Shown piece by piece: positions 34,648-43,151 of a stretch of 64,000 nt of DNA. Under the pieces are notes generated by a model, which had not been told where the DNA came from, searched no databases, and saw only the letters and a program-made list of their open reading frames with translations. The DNA comes from Alphaproteobacteria bacterium. GTDB taxonomy: Bacteria; Pseudomonadota; Gammaproteobacteria; Burkholderiales; Burkholderiaceae_C. The translations under genes and the position numbers were made by a program. The DNA lies in the NCBI GenBank assembly GCA_030054175.1, contig JASGCM010000008.1, forward strand, positions 1-64,000, written 5' to 3'. Position 1 is the stretch's first letter, and each line of letters starts with the position of its first letter.

Positions 34648-34887
34648 ATGGCGGCTGACTTCGCGGAGGACTTTCTCGTCACGGCCGAGCAGGCTTCGGC
34701 AGCGCTGAATTTGCCGCTGTACTACTTCATCGACGCTCGCAAGCGCACTGAGCTGGGAATCCCGTACTACTCCATCAATCGCATGGTGCGCTATCGGATC
34801 CGGGAACTTCACAAATGGCAAGTGAGGTACGCAGCCGAGCAGGTCAAGCACCCAGATGCATCTCCGGCGGGAGGTGCGCATGCTTGA
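34648..34887 (+). CDS. Small DNA-binding-like protein upstream of the primase
   Basis: A 79-residue protein (FLVTAEQASAALNLPLYYFIDARKRTELGIPYYSINRMVRYRIRELHKWQ) with an excisionase-like HTH pattern. The ATG at 34648 follows AGGTAGG; an ATG at 34588 just after the hairpin is possible and would add 20 residues. It overlaps the primase gene by eight bases. Confidence 0.65.
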   Translation: MAADFAEDFLVTAEQASAALNLPLYYFIDARKRTELGIPYYSINRMVRYRIRELHKWQVRYAAEQVKHPDASPAGGAHA

Positions 34888-37198
34888 CTTCAACGATGTC
34901 CCCATCGGGCGCGCGCGCAAGGTAGCAGAGGGCAGCACGGACACGGCGCGCGAGAAGGATGAAATCCGCTCAGCCCTAAACGAACAACTGGCCTTGCTGG
35001 TACTGGATATCTGGCCTTCGGGCAAACGTCGCCAGAACAAGTACCTGGTCGGCGATGTGATGGGTGGCCCAGGCGACAGCTTGGAACTTCTGCTTTCGGG
35101 CACTAAGGCTGGCTTGTGGACCGACCGCGCTACGGGTGAAGGCGGTGACATCCTCGACCTCATTGCCCGTTACTACAGCCTCGATGTGCAGGCCCAATTT
35201 CCGCAAGTTCTTGAGCGGGCCAAGGGTTGGCTTGGCCGTGTCTCAGCCATGCCCGCAAGCAGCGTGGCAGCCAGTAAAGCCAAAGCACCTGCAGTCGATG
35301 AGCTCGGCCCAGCAACGGCCAAGTGGGATTACCAGGACGCCAGCGGAAAACTCATCGCTGTGGTTTACCGCTACGACCCTGAGCCCGGGCGCAAGGAGTT
35401 CAGGCCCTGGGATGTGCGCCGCCGCAAGATGGCTCCTCCCGAGCCGCGTCCTCTGTACAACCAGCCGGGCATGCTCAAGGCTGAGCAGGTCGTGATGGTG
35501 GAGGGCGAGAAGTGCGCCCAGGCATTGATTGATTTGGGGGTGTGCGCCACCACGGCCATGCATGGTGCCAACGCTCCCGTCGAAAAAACCGACTGGTCTC
35601 CCTTGTCTGGCAAGCACGTGCTGATTTGGCCAGATCGGGACAAGCCGGGCTGGCAATACGCCGACCATGCCTCACAGGCCATCATGCAGGCGGGGGCGAA
35701 GTCGTGCGTGATTTTGCAGCCCCCGGCAGAGAAGCCCGAGGGTTGGGATGTTGCCGATGCCGTGCAGGACGGCTTTGACATTACGGGCTTTCTGGCCGTT
35801 GGCGAGAGGGTTCCTGTGGTGCATCAGATCGATGTGCATGCGCCCATGCACTTGGTCGACGGCATCGACTACACGAACGAGGATGGCTTGGCCATGGCCT
35901 TTTCTCACCAGTTCTCCGAGGACTGGCGCTACTGCGCGCCGTGGAGCAAGTGGCTCGTGTGGAATGGTGTGCGCTGGAACATCGACAAAGCCTTGTATGT
36001 GATGCACCTGTGTCGCCTGATCTGCAGGGCTGCTTCGGTACAAGCGGATGGCACCAAGCTCAAAGGTCGCTTGGCCAGCTCTGGAACGATCTCGGCGATA
36101 GAGCGCATTGTGCGTTCGGAGCCGCGTCACAGCGCTACGGTCGAACAGTGGGACTCCAGCGTCTGGCTCCTGAACACGCCTGGTGGCATTGTGGACTTGC
36201 GCACTGGTGCACGTGGCCCACACGATCGGGATCGCCGCATGACCAAGGTCACCACGGCCACGCCGCAAGGCGATTGCCCGGTCTGGCGCAATTTCCTGGT
36301 GAACGTCACTGGCGGTGATGAAGAGCTTCAGGACTACCTGCAACGCGTGGTGGGTTACTGCCTGACTGGCGACATCAGCACTCACGCGCTCTTTTTCCTG
36401 TACGGCACGGGAGCCAATGGCAAGTCGGTGTTTGTGAACGTGATCTCCACGGTTCTTGGTGACTATGCCGCCAACGCTCCCATGGACACCTTCATGGAAT
36501 CGCGCTCGGACCGGCACCCCACCGATCTGGCAGGACTGCGTGGTGCCCGCTTTGTTTCGGCAACTGAGACAGAGCAAGGCAGGCGCTGGAACGAATCCAA
36601 GATCAAGGCGATCACGGGTGGGGATGACATCACGGCGCGCTTGATGCACCAGGACTTCTTCACCTACAGGCCGCAGTTCAAGCTGCTCATCGCAGGTAAT
36701 CACAAGCCTGCGATCCGCAACATCGACGAGGCTATGCGCCGCCGCATGCACCTGATCCCTTTCACGATCACGGTTCCTCCTGAAAAGCGCGATCCGCTCC
36801 TGACCGAGAAGCTGCTTGCCGAGCGCGACGGAATCATGGCCTGGGCGGTGCAGGGCTGCCTGCTTTGGCAAAGCCAGGGCCTGGTCCAACCCAAGTCCGT
36901 GGTGAGTGCGACCGAAGAGTACTTCGAGGCCGAGGATGCCATGGGGCGGTGGATGAGTGAGCGCTGCAACCTGGGCGTCAACCACAAGGCATTGACAGCC
37001 ACTCTCTTCAACGACTGGAAGCAGTGGGCCGAACTCAGTGGTGAGTACATAGGCACGCAACGCCGGTTCTCAGACGCCTTGTTGGCCAGACGGTTCGAGA
37101 AGTGGCGCAACTCTATGGGCGTGCGTGGCTATCAGGGGATCGACCTCAAACAGCCCACTTCCTTGCCTGCCCGGTCCTATCCATACAACGATGATTGA
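34880..37198 (+). CDS. P4-type primase-helicase
   Basis: A 772-residue replication protein. The TOPRIM part has VVMVEGEKCAQALID and LIWPDRDKPGWQ (about residues 200-255). A D5-like region follows. The superfamily 3 helicase Walker A is YGTGANGKS near residue 510, and later ARFVSATETEQGRRWNE and LLIAGNHKP are typical of the phage/plasmid primase P4 C-terminal family. It starts replication by priming and unwinding. GGGAGG seven bases before the chosen ATG supports the start. Confidence 0.92.
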   Translation: MLDFNDVPIGRARKVAEGSTDTAREKDEIRSALNEQLALLVLDIWPSGKRRQNKYLVGDVMGGPGDSLELLLSGTKAGLWTDRATGEGGDILDLIARYYSLDVQAQFPQVLERAKGWLGRVSAMPASSVAASKAKAPAVDELGPATAKWDYQDASGKLIAVVYRYDPEPGRKEFRPWDVRRRKMAPPEPRPLYNQPGMLKAEQVVMVEGEKCAQALIDLGVCATTAMHGANAPVEKTDWSPLSGKHVLIWPDRDKPGWQYADHASQAIMQAGAKSCVILQPPAEKPEGWDVADAVQDGFDITGFLAVGERVPVVHQIDVHAPMHLVDGIDYTNEDGLAMAFSHQFSEDWRYCAPWSKWLVWNGVRWNIDKALYVMHLCRLICRAASVQADGTKLKGRLASSGTISAIERIVRSEPRHSATVEQWDSSVWLLNTPGGIVDLRTGARGPHDRDRRMTKVTTATPQGDCPVWRNFLVNVTGGDEELQDYLQRVVGYCLTGDISTHALFFLYGTGANGKSVFVNVISTVLGDYAANAPMDTFMESRSDRHPTDLAGLRGARFVSATETEQGRRWNESKIKAITGGDDITARLMHQDFFTYRPQFKLLIAGNHKPAIRNIDEAMRRRMHLIPFTITVPPEKRDPLLTEKLLAERDGIMAWAVQGCLLWQSQGLVQPKSVVSATEEYFEAEDAMGRWMSERCNLGVNHKALTATLFNDWKQWAELSGEYIGTQRRFSDALLARRFEKWRNSMGVRGYQGIDLKQPTSLPARSYPYNDD

Positions 37199-37210
37199 GA
37201 GGAAATTTCA

Positions 37211-37411
37211 ATGAAAAAGATTTCAGATATCGGCTGTTTGACACAACTGACGAGTCATTACATTGGTTCTTTACGCGGGCGCGTAGACGCGCATAAAGAG
37301 AAGGAGTGTTTTGTACCGTCAAAAGCGTCAGACCCATTGTCAAAACCGGACAAGTCCGTTTTTGACTTTCCAGCGGCGCATCGGAATATTTCGTTTGGAG
37401 GGCAGGTATGA
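37211..37411 (+). CDS. Small hypothetical protein
   Basis: A 66-residue protein preceded by GAGAGGAAA and 12 bases after the primase gene. It overlaps the next start in an ATGA. AT-richer and Lys/Ser-rich; no family recognised. Confidence 0.5.
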   Translation: MKKISDIGCLTQLTSHYIGSLRGRVDAHKEKECFVPSKASDPLSKPDKSVFDFPAAHRNISFGGQV

Positions 37412-37650
37412 AGATCCCTCCAGCACGTTACCCATCGCCCCTTGGACGCATGCAGGCCACACCCATGGATGTCGAGGCGACAAAGCGCCAGGGGTGGCGC
37501 GAGCAGCACATTCTGGTCATCTCGGAAGAGGACGAGCGCCTGGACTTCCTGGAGCGCCAACTCATTCGCACCATTGGTGAGCGGCTCTACGGCCAAGGTC
37601 AGGGCCAAAACCATGGTCACTCTCAATCCAAAGGAGGTGGCCATGGTTGA
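37408..37650 (+). CDS. Small hypothetical protein
   Basis: An 80-residue protein with a charged helical middle (QHILVISEEDERLDFLERQLIRTIGERL) and a Gly/Gln/His-rich end. It overlaps the DUF6362-like gene by eight bases, so it belongs to the same operon. Function unknown. Confidence 0.6.
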   Translation: MKIPPARYPSPLGRMQATPMDVEATKRQGWREQHILVISEEDERLDFLERQLIRTIGERLYGQGQGQNHGHSQSKGGGHG

Positions 37651-38038
37651 AACCTGGACAGTCGAAGCGGTGGCCGAGCGCTTTGTCGATGCGGCGAGAA
37701 CTGCCAGGCGCCTGCCACGTGTGGCGGTACAGGGTTACGCCAGCACCTGGCCCATCGTGATCTTGCCAAGCGACGCCTACCCGGATCCGCACAGGGTGTA
37801 CCGAATGGCGCCTCCATCCCCACAGGATGTCGAGCGAATGCTCGAAGTCATGCGCTGGGTGCAGATGCTTGAACTCGACGAGCGGCACCTGGTGTGGATG
37901 CGGGCCAAGCGTTTTGACTGGGTGGAAATCAGCAAGCGTTTTGCCTGTGACCGAACCACGGCGTGGAGACGGTGGAAGCGGGACATGCAAGTGGTGGCTG
38001 ATCTGCTCAACAGGCAGGTAGCGCAACCGAAAAAGTGA
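37643..38038 (+). CDS. DUF6362-like helix-turn-helix protein
   Basis: A 131-residue protein. It begins WTVEAVAERFVDAARTARRLPRVAVQGYASTWP, the DUF6362 pattern, and ends with a helix-turn-helix-like stretch (RFDWVEISKRFACDRTTAWRRWKRDM). AAGGAGG lies just upstream of its ATG. It sits where late regulators or packaging-associated proteins often lie; function not known. Confidence 0.75.
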   Translation: MVETWTVEAVAERFVDAARTARRLPRVAVQGYASTWPIVILPSDAYPDPHRVYRMAPPSPQDVERMLEVMRWVQMLELDERHLVWMRAKRFDWVEISKRFACDRTTAWRRWKRDMQVVADLLNRQVAQPKK

Positions 38039-38061
38039 GGATTCGAACCAGAGAGGAAATT

Positions 38062-38137
38062 AGCGTGTTTTGGCGTGCATGCGCGGCGCAATTCAAATTC
38101 AAAAGGGAATGCGCGGTTTTGGTGGCCAAAACACGCT
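38062..38137. repeat. Inverted repeat with 50-base spacer
   Basis: AGCGTGTTTTGGC (38062-38074) and GCCAAAACACGCT (38125-38137) are a perfect 13-base inverted pair. ATGCGCGG occurs twice between them. The core CGTGTTTTGGC also occurs at 28094-28104 near the recombinase operon. It could be a recombinase or regulator site. Confidence 0.6.
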
Positions 38138-38217
38138 GCAACATTTCGGTGATTTGCAGCTACATTTCCGTCTACGGTCGACAAAGGTGTGTGTGCAGCA
38201 ACTGCACCGCCCCCGAC

Positions 38218-38466
38218 CTATCGCAAGACGACGATTTCCCCAGAGGCCTCGTACTCCGCCAGCTTCTCCAGCGGCAGGAACACAGTTGGTTTTTCCTCGC
38301 GAAGAACCTCAAGTCGACCTTCGACCTCCGACCCCACTCGGTATATCCCAGCAGTTAACGGCACAAAGCCGGTTTCTGCACTGGTCGTTTCATTTGAACT
38401 TTTGCGGGCCAGAACCCCGCGAACTACTTTGATTTGCACTGCAAGACATTCTCGTTTTGCGGCCAA
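38218..38466 (-). CDS. Possible small protein antisense to the preceding intergenic region
   Basis: An 82-residue frame with a plausible composition (GIYRVGSEVEGRLEVLREEKPTVFLPLEKLAEYEASGEIVVL). It has only a TTG start and no obvious ribosome site, so it may not be a gene. It would be divergent to the methyltransferase. Confidence 0.35.
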   Translation of the reverse strand: MAAKRECLAVQIKVVRGVLARKSSNETTSAETGFVPLTAGIYRVGSEVEGRLEVLREEKPTVFLPLEKLAEYEASGEIVVLR

Positions 38467-38483
38467 TTTTACCGGTCACTCCC

Positions 38484-39743
38484 ATGAATCATCCTGAGAT
38501 CCGCATGGTCCCAGTGGACGTGCTCGTCCCCTATGCACGCAATGCCCGCACCCACAGCGATGCCCAGGTGGCGCAAATCGCGGCCTCGATCACCGAGTTC
38601 GGCTGGACCAACCCGATCCTCACGGACGGTGCCAAGGGCTTGATCGCGGGGCACGGCCGCTTGATGGCAGCGCGCAAGCTAGGCCTCAAGGAGGTGCCAG
38701 TCATTGAGCTCGGGCACCTCACGCCCGAACAGAAGAAGGCCTACATCCTGGCCGACAACCGTCTGGCTGAGAACGCGGGTTGGGACGATGAGCTCCTGAA
38801 ACTCGAGTTGGCTGAACTCAAAGCGGCTGACTTTGATCTTGACCTGATGGGTTTCTCCGACAAAGAGCTCGAAGACCTGCTGAATGGGGACGAATCAGGC
38901 GGTGGTTTGACTGAAGATGATGCAATCCCAGAAGCACCAGTAGACCCTGTATCCAGACCTGGGGACTTGTGGATTCTCGGCAACCACCGCCTCCTTTGTG
39001 GTGACTCCACCGTCTTGTCGGATGTGGAGCGCCTCATGGGCGGTCAACTGGCCGACATGGCCTTCACCGACCCACCCTACAACGTGGACTACGGCAACAG
39101 CGCCAAGGACAAGATGCGCGGCAAAGACCGGCGCATCATGAACGACGATCTGGGTGAGGGGTTCTTTCAGTTCCTCTACGACGCCTGTCTGAACCTGCTT
39201 GTGGTAACCAAGGGCGCCTGCTATGTGTGCATGAGCTCATCGGAGCTGCACACCTTGCAAAAGGCCTGGCTCAAGGCAGGCGGTAAGTGGTCCACGTTCA
39301 TCATCTGGTCCAAGAACACCTTCACGCTCGGTCGTGCCGATTACCAGCGCCAGTACGAACCCATCCTGTACGGCTGGAAACAGGGATCGGACCACTTCTG
39401 GTGCGGGGACCGGGACCAGTCGGACATCTGGAACTACAACAAGCCCCGGGTCAATGACTTGCACCCGACCATGAAACCGGTCGAGCTGGTCGAGCGGGCC
39501 ATCAAGAATTCATCGAAGAGCCGGGACATCGTGCTGGACCTGTTTGGTGGTTCTGGCACCACCCTGATCGCCAGCGAGAAGACTGGGCGTCACGCCCGTC
39601 TCATCGAACTAGATCCCAAATTCGTGGATGTGATCATCAAGCGCTGGGAGGACTACACCGGTCAGCAGGCAGTGCGTGAAGACGACGGCTTGAAGTTTTC
39701 TGAGGCAAGCGAAACGGCGCTTGCAGATGCAGCAGCCCAATGA
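38484..39743 (+). CDS. ParB-domain/adenine-type DNA methyltransferase fusion
   Basis: A 419-residue protein. Residues 5-95 form a ParB/Srx-like domain (VPYARNARTHSDAQVAQIAASI, LIAGHGRLMAARKLG). The catalytic domain has DPPY at 196-199 (FTDPPYNVDYG), and FGGSGTTLIASE near 354 forms the SAM pocket, giving beta-class order (N6-adenine or N4-cytosine). Such fusions are common orphan methylases in phages, protecting phage DNA or regulating expression. No cognate nuclease is adjacent. Confidence 0.9.
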   Translation: MNHPEIRMVPVDVLVPYARNARTHSDAQVAQIAASITEFGWTNPILTDGAKGLIAGHGRLMAARKLGLKEVPVIELGHLTPEQKKAYILADNRLAENAGWDDELLKLELAELKAADFDLDLMGFSDKELEDLLNGDESGGGLTEDDAIPEAPVDPVSRPGDLWILGNHRLLCGDSTVLSDVERLMGGQLADMAFTDPPYNVDYGNSAKDKMRGKDRRIMNDDLGEGFFQFLYDACLNLLVVTKGACYVCMSSSELHTLQKAWLKAGGKWSTFIIWSKNTFTLGRADYQRQYEPILYGWKQGSDHFWCGDRDQSDIWNYNKPRVNDLHPTMKPVELVERAIKNSSKSRDIVLDLFGGSGTTLIASEKTGRHARLIELDPKFVDVIIKRWEDYTGQQAVREDDGLKFSEASETALADAAAQ

Positions 39744-39806
39744 GGGTGGTCGACATGGGCTTGCGTCAAAATCATGGGTAAGTCCAAACCATGAACTCAG
39801 ACCGGC

Positions 39807-40304
39807 ATGTTCAGCCTTCACTGCACCAAGAAGCTTCTCGATCGCATCAAGCCAGAGCTTGAAGCGCCTCGGGCCGGTACAACACGCCTTGGCAACTGGT
39901 ATGCCACGGCGCTGTTTTGGAAGCCTCAGATGGCACTTGTGGTCAATGAGAGAACGCTTTTGCCTGTGCTGCTTCCATTGGCACCGGCTGCAACGCTTGC
40001 GCAGAGATTCCCGATTGCGCTGCGAGATGTGCTGCAAGCACTCGACATGCCAGCCGAATTCATTGATTCAGAAATCAGTGGCATGAGTGAGGTGGTCTAT
40101 GCCAAGACCGCCAACCGCAGCATTTTAGGCGTGATGAACGAGTTCGTTTATCTGGCAGAGGGCTACCGCGAGCAAGATGGATCAGTCGATCCGGTTTGGT
40201 TGTCACTCAGGTTGGCAGGAACACCCTGTGGCCCGCTCTACAAAGGCGCGGTTTTTCCGGACAAGGCTGTGCGTGAGCTGATTCAAGGTGGAGTGATTCA
40301 CTGA
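39807..40304 (+). CDS. DUF6933-like protein
   Basis: A 165-residue protein opening MFSLHCTKKLLDRIKPE and containing LGNWYATALFWKPQMALVVNERTLLPVLLPLAPA, the pattern of DUF6933. These proteins are scattered in bacterial accessory DNA. It lies in the prophage 2 middle region, converging on a leftward operon, and may be a moron gene. Confidence 0.7.
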   Translation: MFSLHCTKKLLDRIKPELEAPRAGTTRLGNWYATALFWKPQMALVVNERTLLPVLLPLAPAATLAQRFPIALRDVLQALDMPAEFIDSEISGMSEVVYAKTANRSILGVMNEFVYLAEGYREQDGSVDPVWLSLRLAGTPCGPLYKGAVFPDKAVRELIQGGVIH

Positions 40305-40337
40305 CTTTCCCCTGCAGAAAATCGGTTCGGCTTGCCC

Positions 40338-40544
40338 TTAGTTTTCCGAGAAATTCGGGTACAGATCGCCACTGCTGATGTCGGCCGTGTAGGTGAGCTT
40401 GTCGAATTCACCTCGCTCATCGGCCAGGTACACGCCTCCGACCGACTGGATGGCCATACCGTATTTGCGTGTGAGTTCGGTCAGCTTGGTAATGAAGCGG
40501 TCGTAATTCTGTTCGGCCTGCGTTGTGGTTTTGAGGGCTGCCAT
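40338..40544 (-). CDS. Small hypothetical protein, end of leftward prophage operon
   Basis: A 68-residue protein (NYDRFITKLTELTRKYGMAIQSVGGVYLADERGEFDKLTYTAD). It is the last gene in a leftward run of five small genes (42033 to 40338). Function unknown. Confidence 0.65.
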   Translation of the reverse strand: MAALKTTTQAEQNYDRFITKLTELTRKYGMAIQSVGGVYLADERGEFDKLTYTADISSGDLYPNFSEN

Positions 40545-40554
40545 GGTCGCCTCC

Positions 40555-40920
40555 TCAAGCGGTCAGTGATTCTTCGATGAGCTGGGCGTGGATCACAAAC
40601 CCACTCAGGTAGGGCATGCCCCTTGGGATGCCTGTTTCGCGTGCGGTGATGCGACCAATCTTCCAGTCCATCCATTTGGTGATGGCCTTGGTAACAGCGG
40701 CGTCCATCGCGAGGCCAGAGGCCAAGCCGTCCTGGACCGAGTCTGCGAAATGCCTGCCTTGCTTGCTGTCCAGAAAGGCTCGTACAGATTCAAATGGTTC
40801 GTCTGTGACCTCGGCAATTTGGGTCATGGCGATCGGCCAGGCCAAACTGGCGTAGCCACCCATCGTTCCCCAAAACCCCCAGGCCTCGTTTTGTGTCATC
40901 GGTATTGCGTTGTTGCTCAT
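40555..40920 (-). CDS. Hypothetical prophage protein
   Basis: A 121-residue protein (EAWGFWGTMGGYASLAWPIAMTQIAEVTDEPFESVRAFLDSKQGRHFADSVQDGL) of a kind seen in prophages and integrative elements. It lies ten bases before the next gene of the leftward operon. Function unknown. Confidence 0.65.
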   Translation of the reverse strand: MSNNAIPMTQNEAWGFWGTMGGYASLAWPIAMTQIAEVTDEPFESVRAFLDSKQGRHFADSVQDGLASGLAMDAAVTKAITKWMDWKIGRITARETGIPRGMPYLSGFVIHAQLIEESLTA

Positions 40921-41019
40921 TGGCTTGTCCTTGTTGCGATGTCTGTATGAACGCTCTACTTGGGGATGAAGTAAAGCGATTCATCAAATTTTTTTGATTT
41001 GTCGCTTCTCGGAGACTGA

Positions 41020-41379
41020 TCAGCCAAGGCGTGCGCAATAGCGTCCGTAGTTCGACCCAGAGGGATCGATGAAGAGGTAAGGGCGACCGGGTGCATGCAC
41101 TTCGACACACAGCCTGCCATCTCCGTAATAGCCGCCCTTGCCACCCAGCCAATCACGAGACTGGAGCAGGTTCCGCGCAAAGTGGTCGAACTCTGCAGGC
41201 TCCATCTCGCGGGTCTCGGTGATGTAGACGGTGCAGTCTTCGCTGCCAGCGATCTCGCTCATGGTGGCGGGCTTGCGGCCAAAGGGCAGACGGATGCCGA
41301 GCTCTTCGACTTGCATGTCTTTGCCATCGAAGTGGATGGTCAATGGTTTACGTTCAATCGTGATGGTCATGGTTTTCAT
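41020..41379 (-). CDS. Hypothetical prophage protein
   Basis: A 119-residue protein (ITIERKPLTIHFDGKDMQVEELGIRLPFGRKPATMSEIAGSEDCTVYITET) starting seven bases after the DUF3489 gene. Beta-rich; family not recognised. Confidence 0.65.
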   Translation of the reverse strand: MKTMTITIERKPLTIHFDGKDMQVEELGIRLPFGRKPATMSEIAGSEDCTVYITETREMEPAEFDHFARNLLQSRDWLGGKGGYYGDGRLCVEVHAPGRPYLFIDPSGSNYGRYCARLG

Positions 41380-41386
41380 GTGAACC

Positions 41387-41830
41387 TCAGGCGACTTGGT
41401 TGGTGATTCGGTAGATGCGGTCTGAGCCGGGTTGCTTTTCTGAAATGATCTCCAGGCCCAGCTTTTTCTTGAGGGCTCCAGCCATGGCGCCTCGCACCGT
41501 GTGAACCTGCCAACCTGTGGCCTCGGTCATCTGCGGCAGCGTCGCACCTTCTGCGCGCGTGAGCAGCTCAATCAGTACAGCTTGCTTGGTGCCCTCACGC
41601 TTGGCGCGCGGTGCCTGGACCGTGATGCCAATCGCCTGCAGCCCTGTGGCTGTGGCCACATACACCTCAGGCTCTGCAGCGCTTGGCTCGATGAGCTCGG
41701 CGTTGTGCATCGAGGTGAGCACCTTGATGCGAGCCCCGCCCTTGAGAGTGTCGGGGAAGTTCGTCAGTTTCTTTTGTGGATGCTGCGCAGCCGCTTCGAG
41801 CAGAGCGCGTTGGGTGTCCGTGAGTTTCAT
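41387..41830 (-). CDS. DUF3489 protein
   Basis: A 147-residue protein beginning MKLTDTQRALLEAAAQHPQK and ending in a winged-helix-like DUF3489 segment (KQAVLIELLTRAEGATLPQMTEATGWQVHTVRGAMAGALKKKLGL). Its start overlaps the DUF6900 gene by four bases. Probably DNA-binding; common in proteobacterial prophages. Confidence 0.83.
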   Translation of the reverse strand: MKLTDTQRALLEAAAQHPQKKLTNFPDTLKGGARIKVLTSMHNAELIEPSAAEPEVYVATATGLQAIGITVQAPRAKREGTKQAVLIELLTRAEGATLPQMTEATGWQVHTVRGAMAGALKKKLGLEIISEKQPGSDRIYRITNQVA

Positions 41831-42033
41831 TGTTTGCCTTTCGATGTTGTTGATGTGTTTTTTCCTGCTTCGATCCCTGCGGCGTAAGCAGCCTCCAGAG
41901 CGCTCTTGATGGACCAGACCGCGACGTCGTGGAAGTCCGAGCGATCGCTGTGCTGTGTCTCCAGCGTTTCGATGAACAAGTGTTCTTTGGCGATCTGCTC
42001 GAGCAGCTTGTTCAGGTCCTTGTTTTGTTTCAT
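41827..42033 (-). CDS. DUF6900 protein
   Basis: A 68-residue protein with the family core LLEQIAKEHLFIETLETQHSDRSDFHDVAVWSIKSALEAAYAAG. It is the first gene of the leftward operon and is coupled to the DUF3489 gene. Function unknown. Confidence 0.8.
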   Translation of the reverse strand: MKQNKDLNKLLEQIAKEHLFIETLETQHSDRSDFHDVAVWSIKSALEAAYAAGIEAGKNTSTTSKGKQ

Positions 42034-42140
42034 TGGCTTTGTTCCTTTCGTTTATCCAATGTGATGGATTGACGCTCTGAATCAAGGTGAAGCCAAGTCA
42101 ATTTTTGAAGCTGTCGCTTATTCCTTGAAAGACGATTGAG

Positions 42141-42509
42141 ATGCCGCGAAGTGCGCCTACTCCATGCCGATACCCGGGTTGCGCACAGGTGCTCAACGTG
42201 CCTGGGTACTGCGCCAATCACCAGTCGAAAGTGCACCGTGAGTACGGCCGCGCGCGCAGAGGGTTTGATACGGAGCTCGGGTTTTATCAATCGGTCAGGT
42301 GGCGCAACACGCGTGCAGCGGTGTTACGGGATAACCCGCTTTGCTGCAGGTGCCAGGCCAAGGGGTTGTTGCAACCGGCCAAGGTCGTTGACCACATCGT
42401 TCCAGTCAAAGAAGGCGGTGAGCGCTTTGAGCGAGCGAACCTGCAGAGCCTGTGCGTGCCCTGTCACAACGCCAAGACCGCCTCAGAGAGCGCGTCCTCG
42501 CGCCAGTGA
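42141..42509 (+). CDS. HNH endonuclease of the packaging module
   Basis: A 122-residue HNH protein. The motif is VDHIVPVKEGGERFERANLQSLCVPCHNAKT, with zinc-binding cysteines in NPLCCRCQ and CVPC. HNH proteins next to terminase genes assist DNA cleavage at packaging in HK97-type phages. It opens the late operon of prophage 2. Confidence 0.88.
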   Translation: MPRSAPTPCRYPGCAQVLNVPGYCANHQSKVHREYGRARRGFDTELGFYQSVRWRNTRAAVLRDNPLCCRCQAKGLLQPAKVVDHIVPVKEGGERFERANLQSLCVPCHNAKTASESASSRQ

Positions 42510-42673
42510 CCCCGTCCTGAGGGGGTAGGGGGGATGAATCTCTACAGACTGCCTTCGAAGATGCGTTGGCTTGCGCAAATTTTTGTGCGTGCAAATTGAA
42601 CAAGGGGGGGTATCCCCCAAAGCCTGCAGAAAAGGCCGTGCATCAGATGAACATCAAACCAAGCGGGTGATTT
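42510..42673 (+). other. Non-coding gap between HNH and small terminase, candidate cos/packaging site
   Basis: A 164-base gap carrying G-rich runs (GAGGGGGTAGGGGGGAT near 42521-42537 and GGGGGGG near 42605). HNH-gap-small-terminase order is where cos sites lie in many HK97-like phages. No cos overhang can be defined from this sequence alone. Confidence 0.4.
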
Positions 42674-43135
42674 ATGGGTGGACGCAAGCCGCTACCGACT
42701 CAAGTCAAGCAGATCAAAGGTACCTTGCAGCCATGCCGGACCAACTACCACGAGCCTGTCCCAGAGGGCTTACTGGTCGAGCCCCCGGACTACATGCCTG
42801 AGGGGGCCAAGGCTGCCTGGCGCTACGCGCTTGAATGTGCCCCGCCCACGCTGATTCGCAAGCTGGACATGTCCGTGCTGGAGATCTGGGCCTGTGCGGC
42901 AGATCTGTACCGACAGGCCCAGACGGGCATCGGTAAGACCGGGCTGCTGGTGAAGGCGCCCCACAGCGGTGTGCCCATGCAGTCGCCGTACCTGGCCATT
43001 GCCAACAAGCAGGCCCAAATCATGACCAAAGCTGCGATCGAGATGGGATTCACCCCGGCATCTCGCTCGCGCATCTCCATTCCAAATGAACGCCCGGGCG
43101 AGGAGCTCGATCTCTGGGAGGACATCGTGGGCTGA
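42674..43135 (+). CDS. Terminase small subunit, P27 family
   Basis: A 153-residue protein beginning MGGRKPLPTQVKQIKGT and ending EELDLWEDIVG, typical of the P27 small terminase family. It recognises phage DNA and recruits the large subunit. It precedes the large terminase by 16 bases. Confidence 0.88.
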   Translation: MGGRKPLPTQVKQIKGTLQPCRTNYHEPVPEGLLVEPPDYMPEGAKAAWRYALECAPPTLIRKLDMSVLEIWACAADLYRQAQTGIGKTGLLVKAPHSGVPMQSPYLAIANKQAQIMTKAAIEMGFTPASRSRISIPNERPGEELDLWEDIVG

Positions 43136-43151
43136 CCCAAAGGGATACAGG

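Noticed and set aside
35672-37060. A 462-codon open frame on the minus strand within the primase gene
   Set aside because: It is a composition shadow of the P4-type primase-helicase, whose motifs are clear on the plus strand.
38039-38050. GGATTCGAACC resembled the complement of a tRNA T-arm
   Set aside because: The flanks do not pair as a T-stem, and no anticodon arm or acceptor stem is present on either strand.
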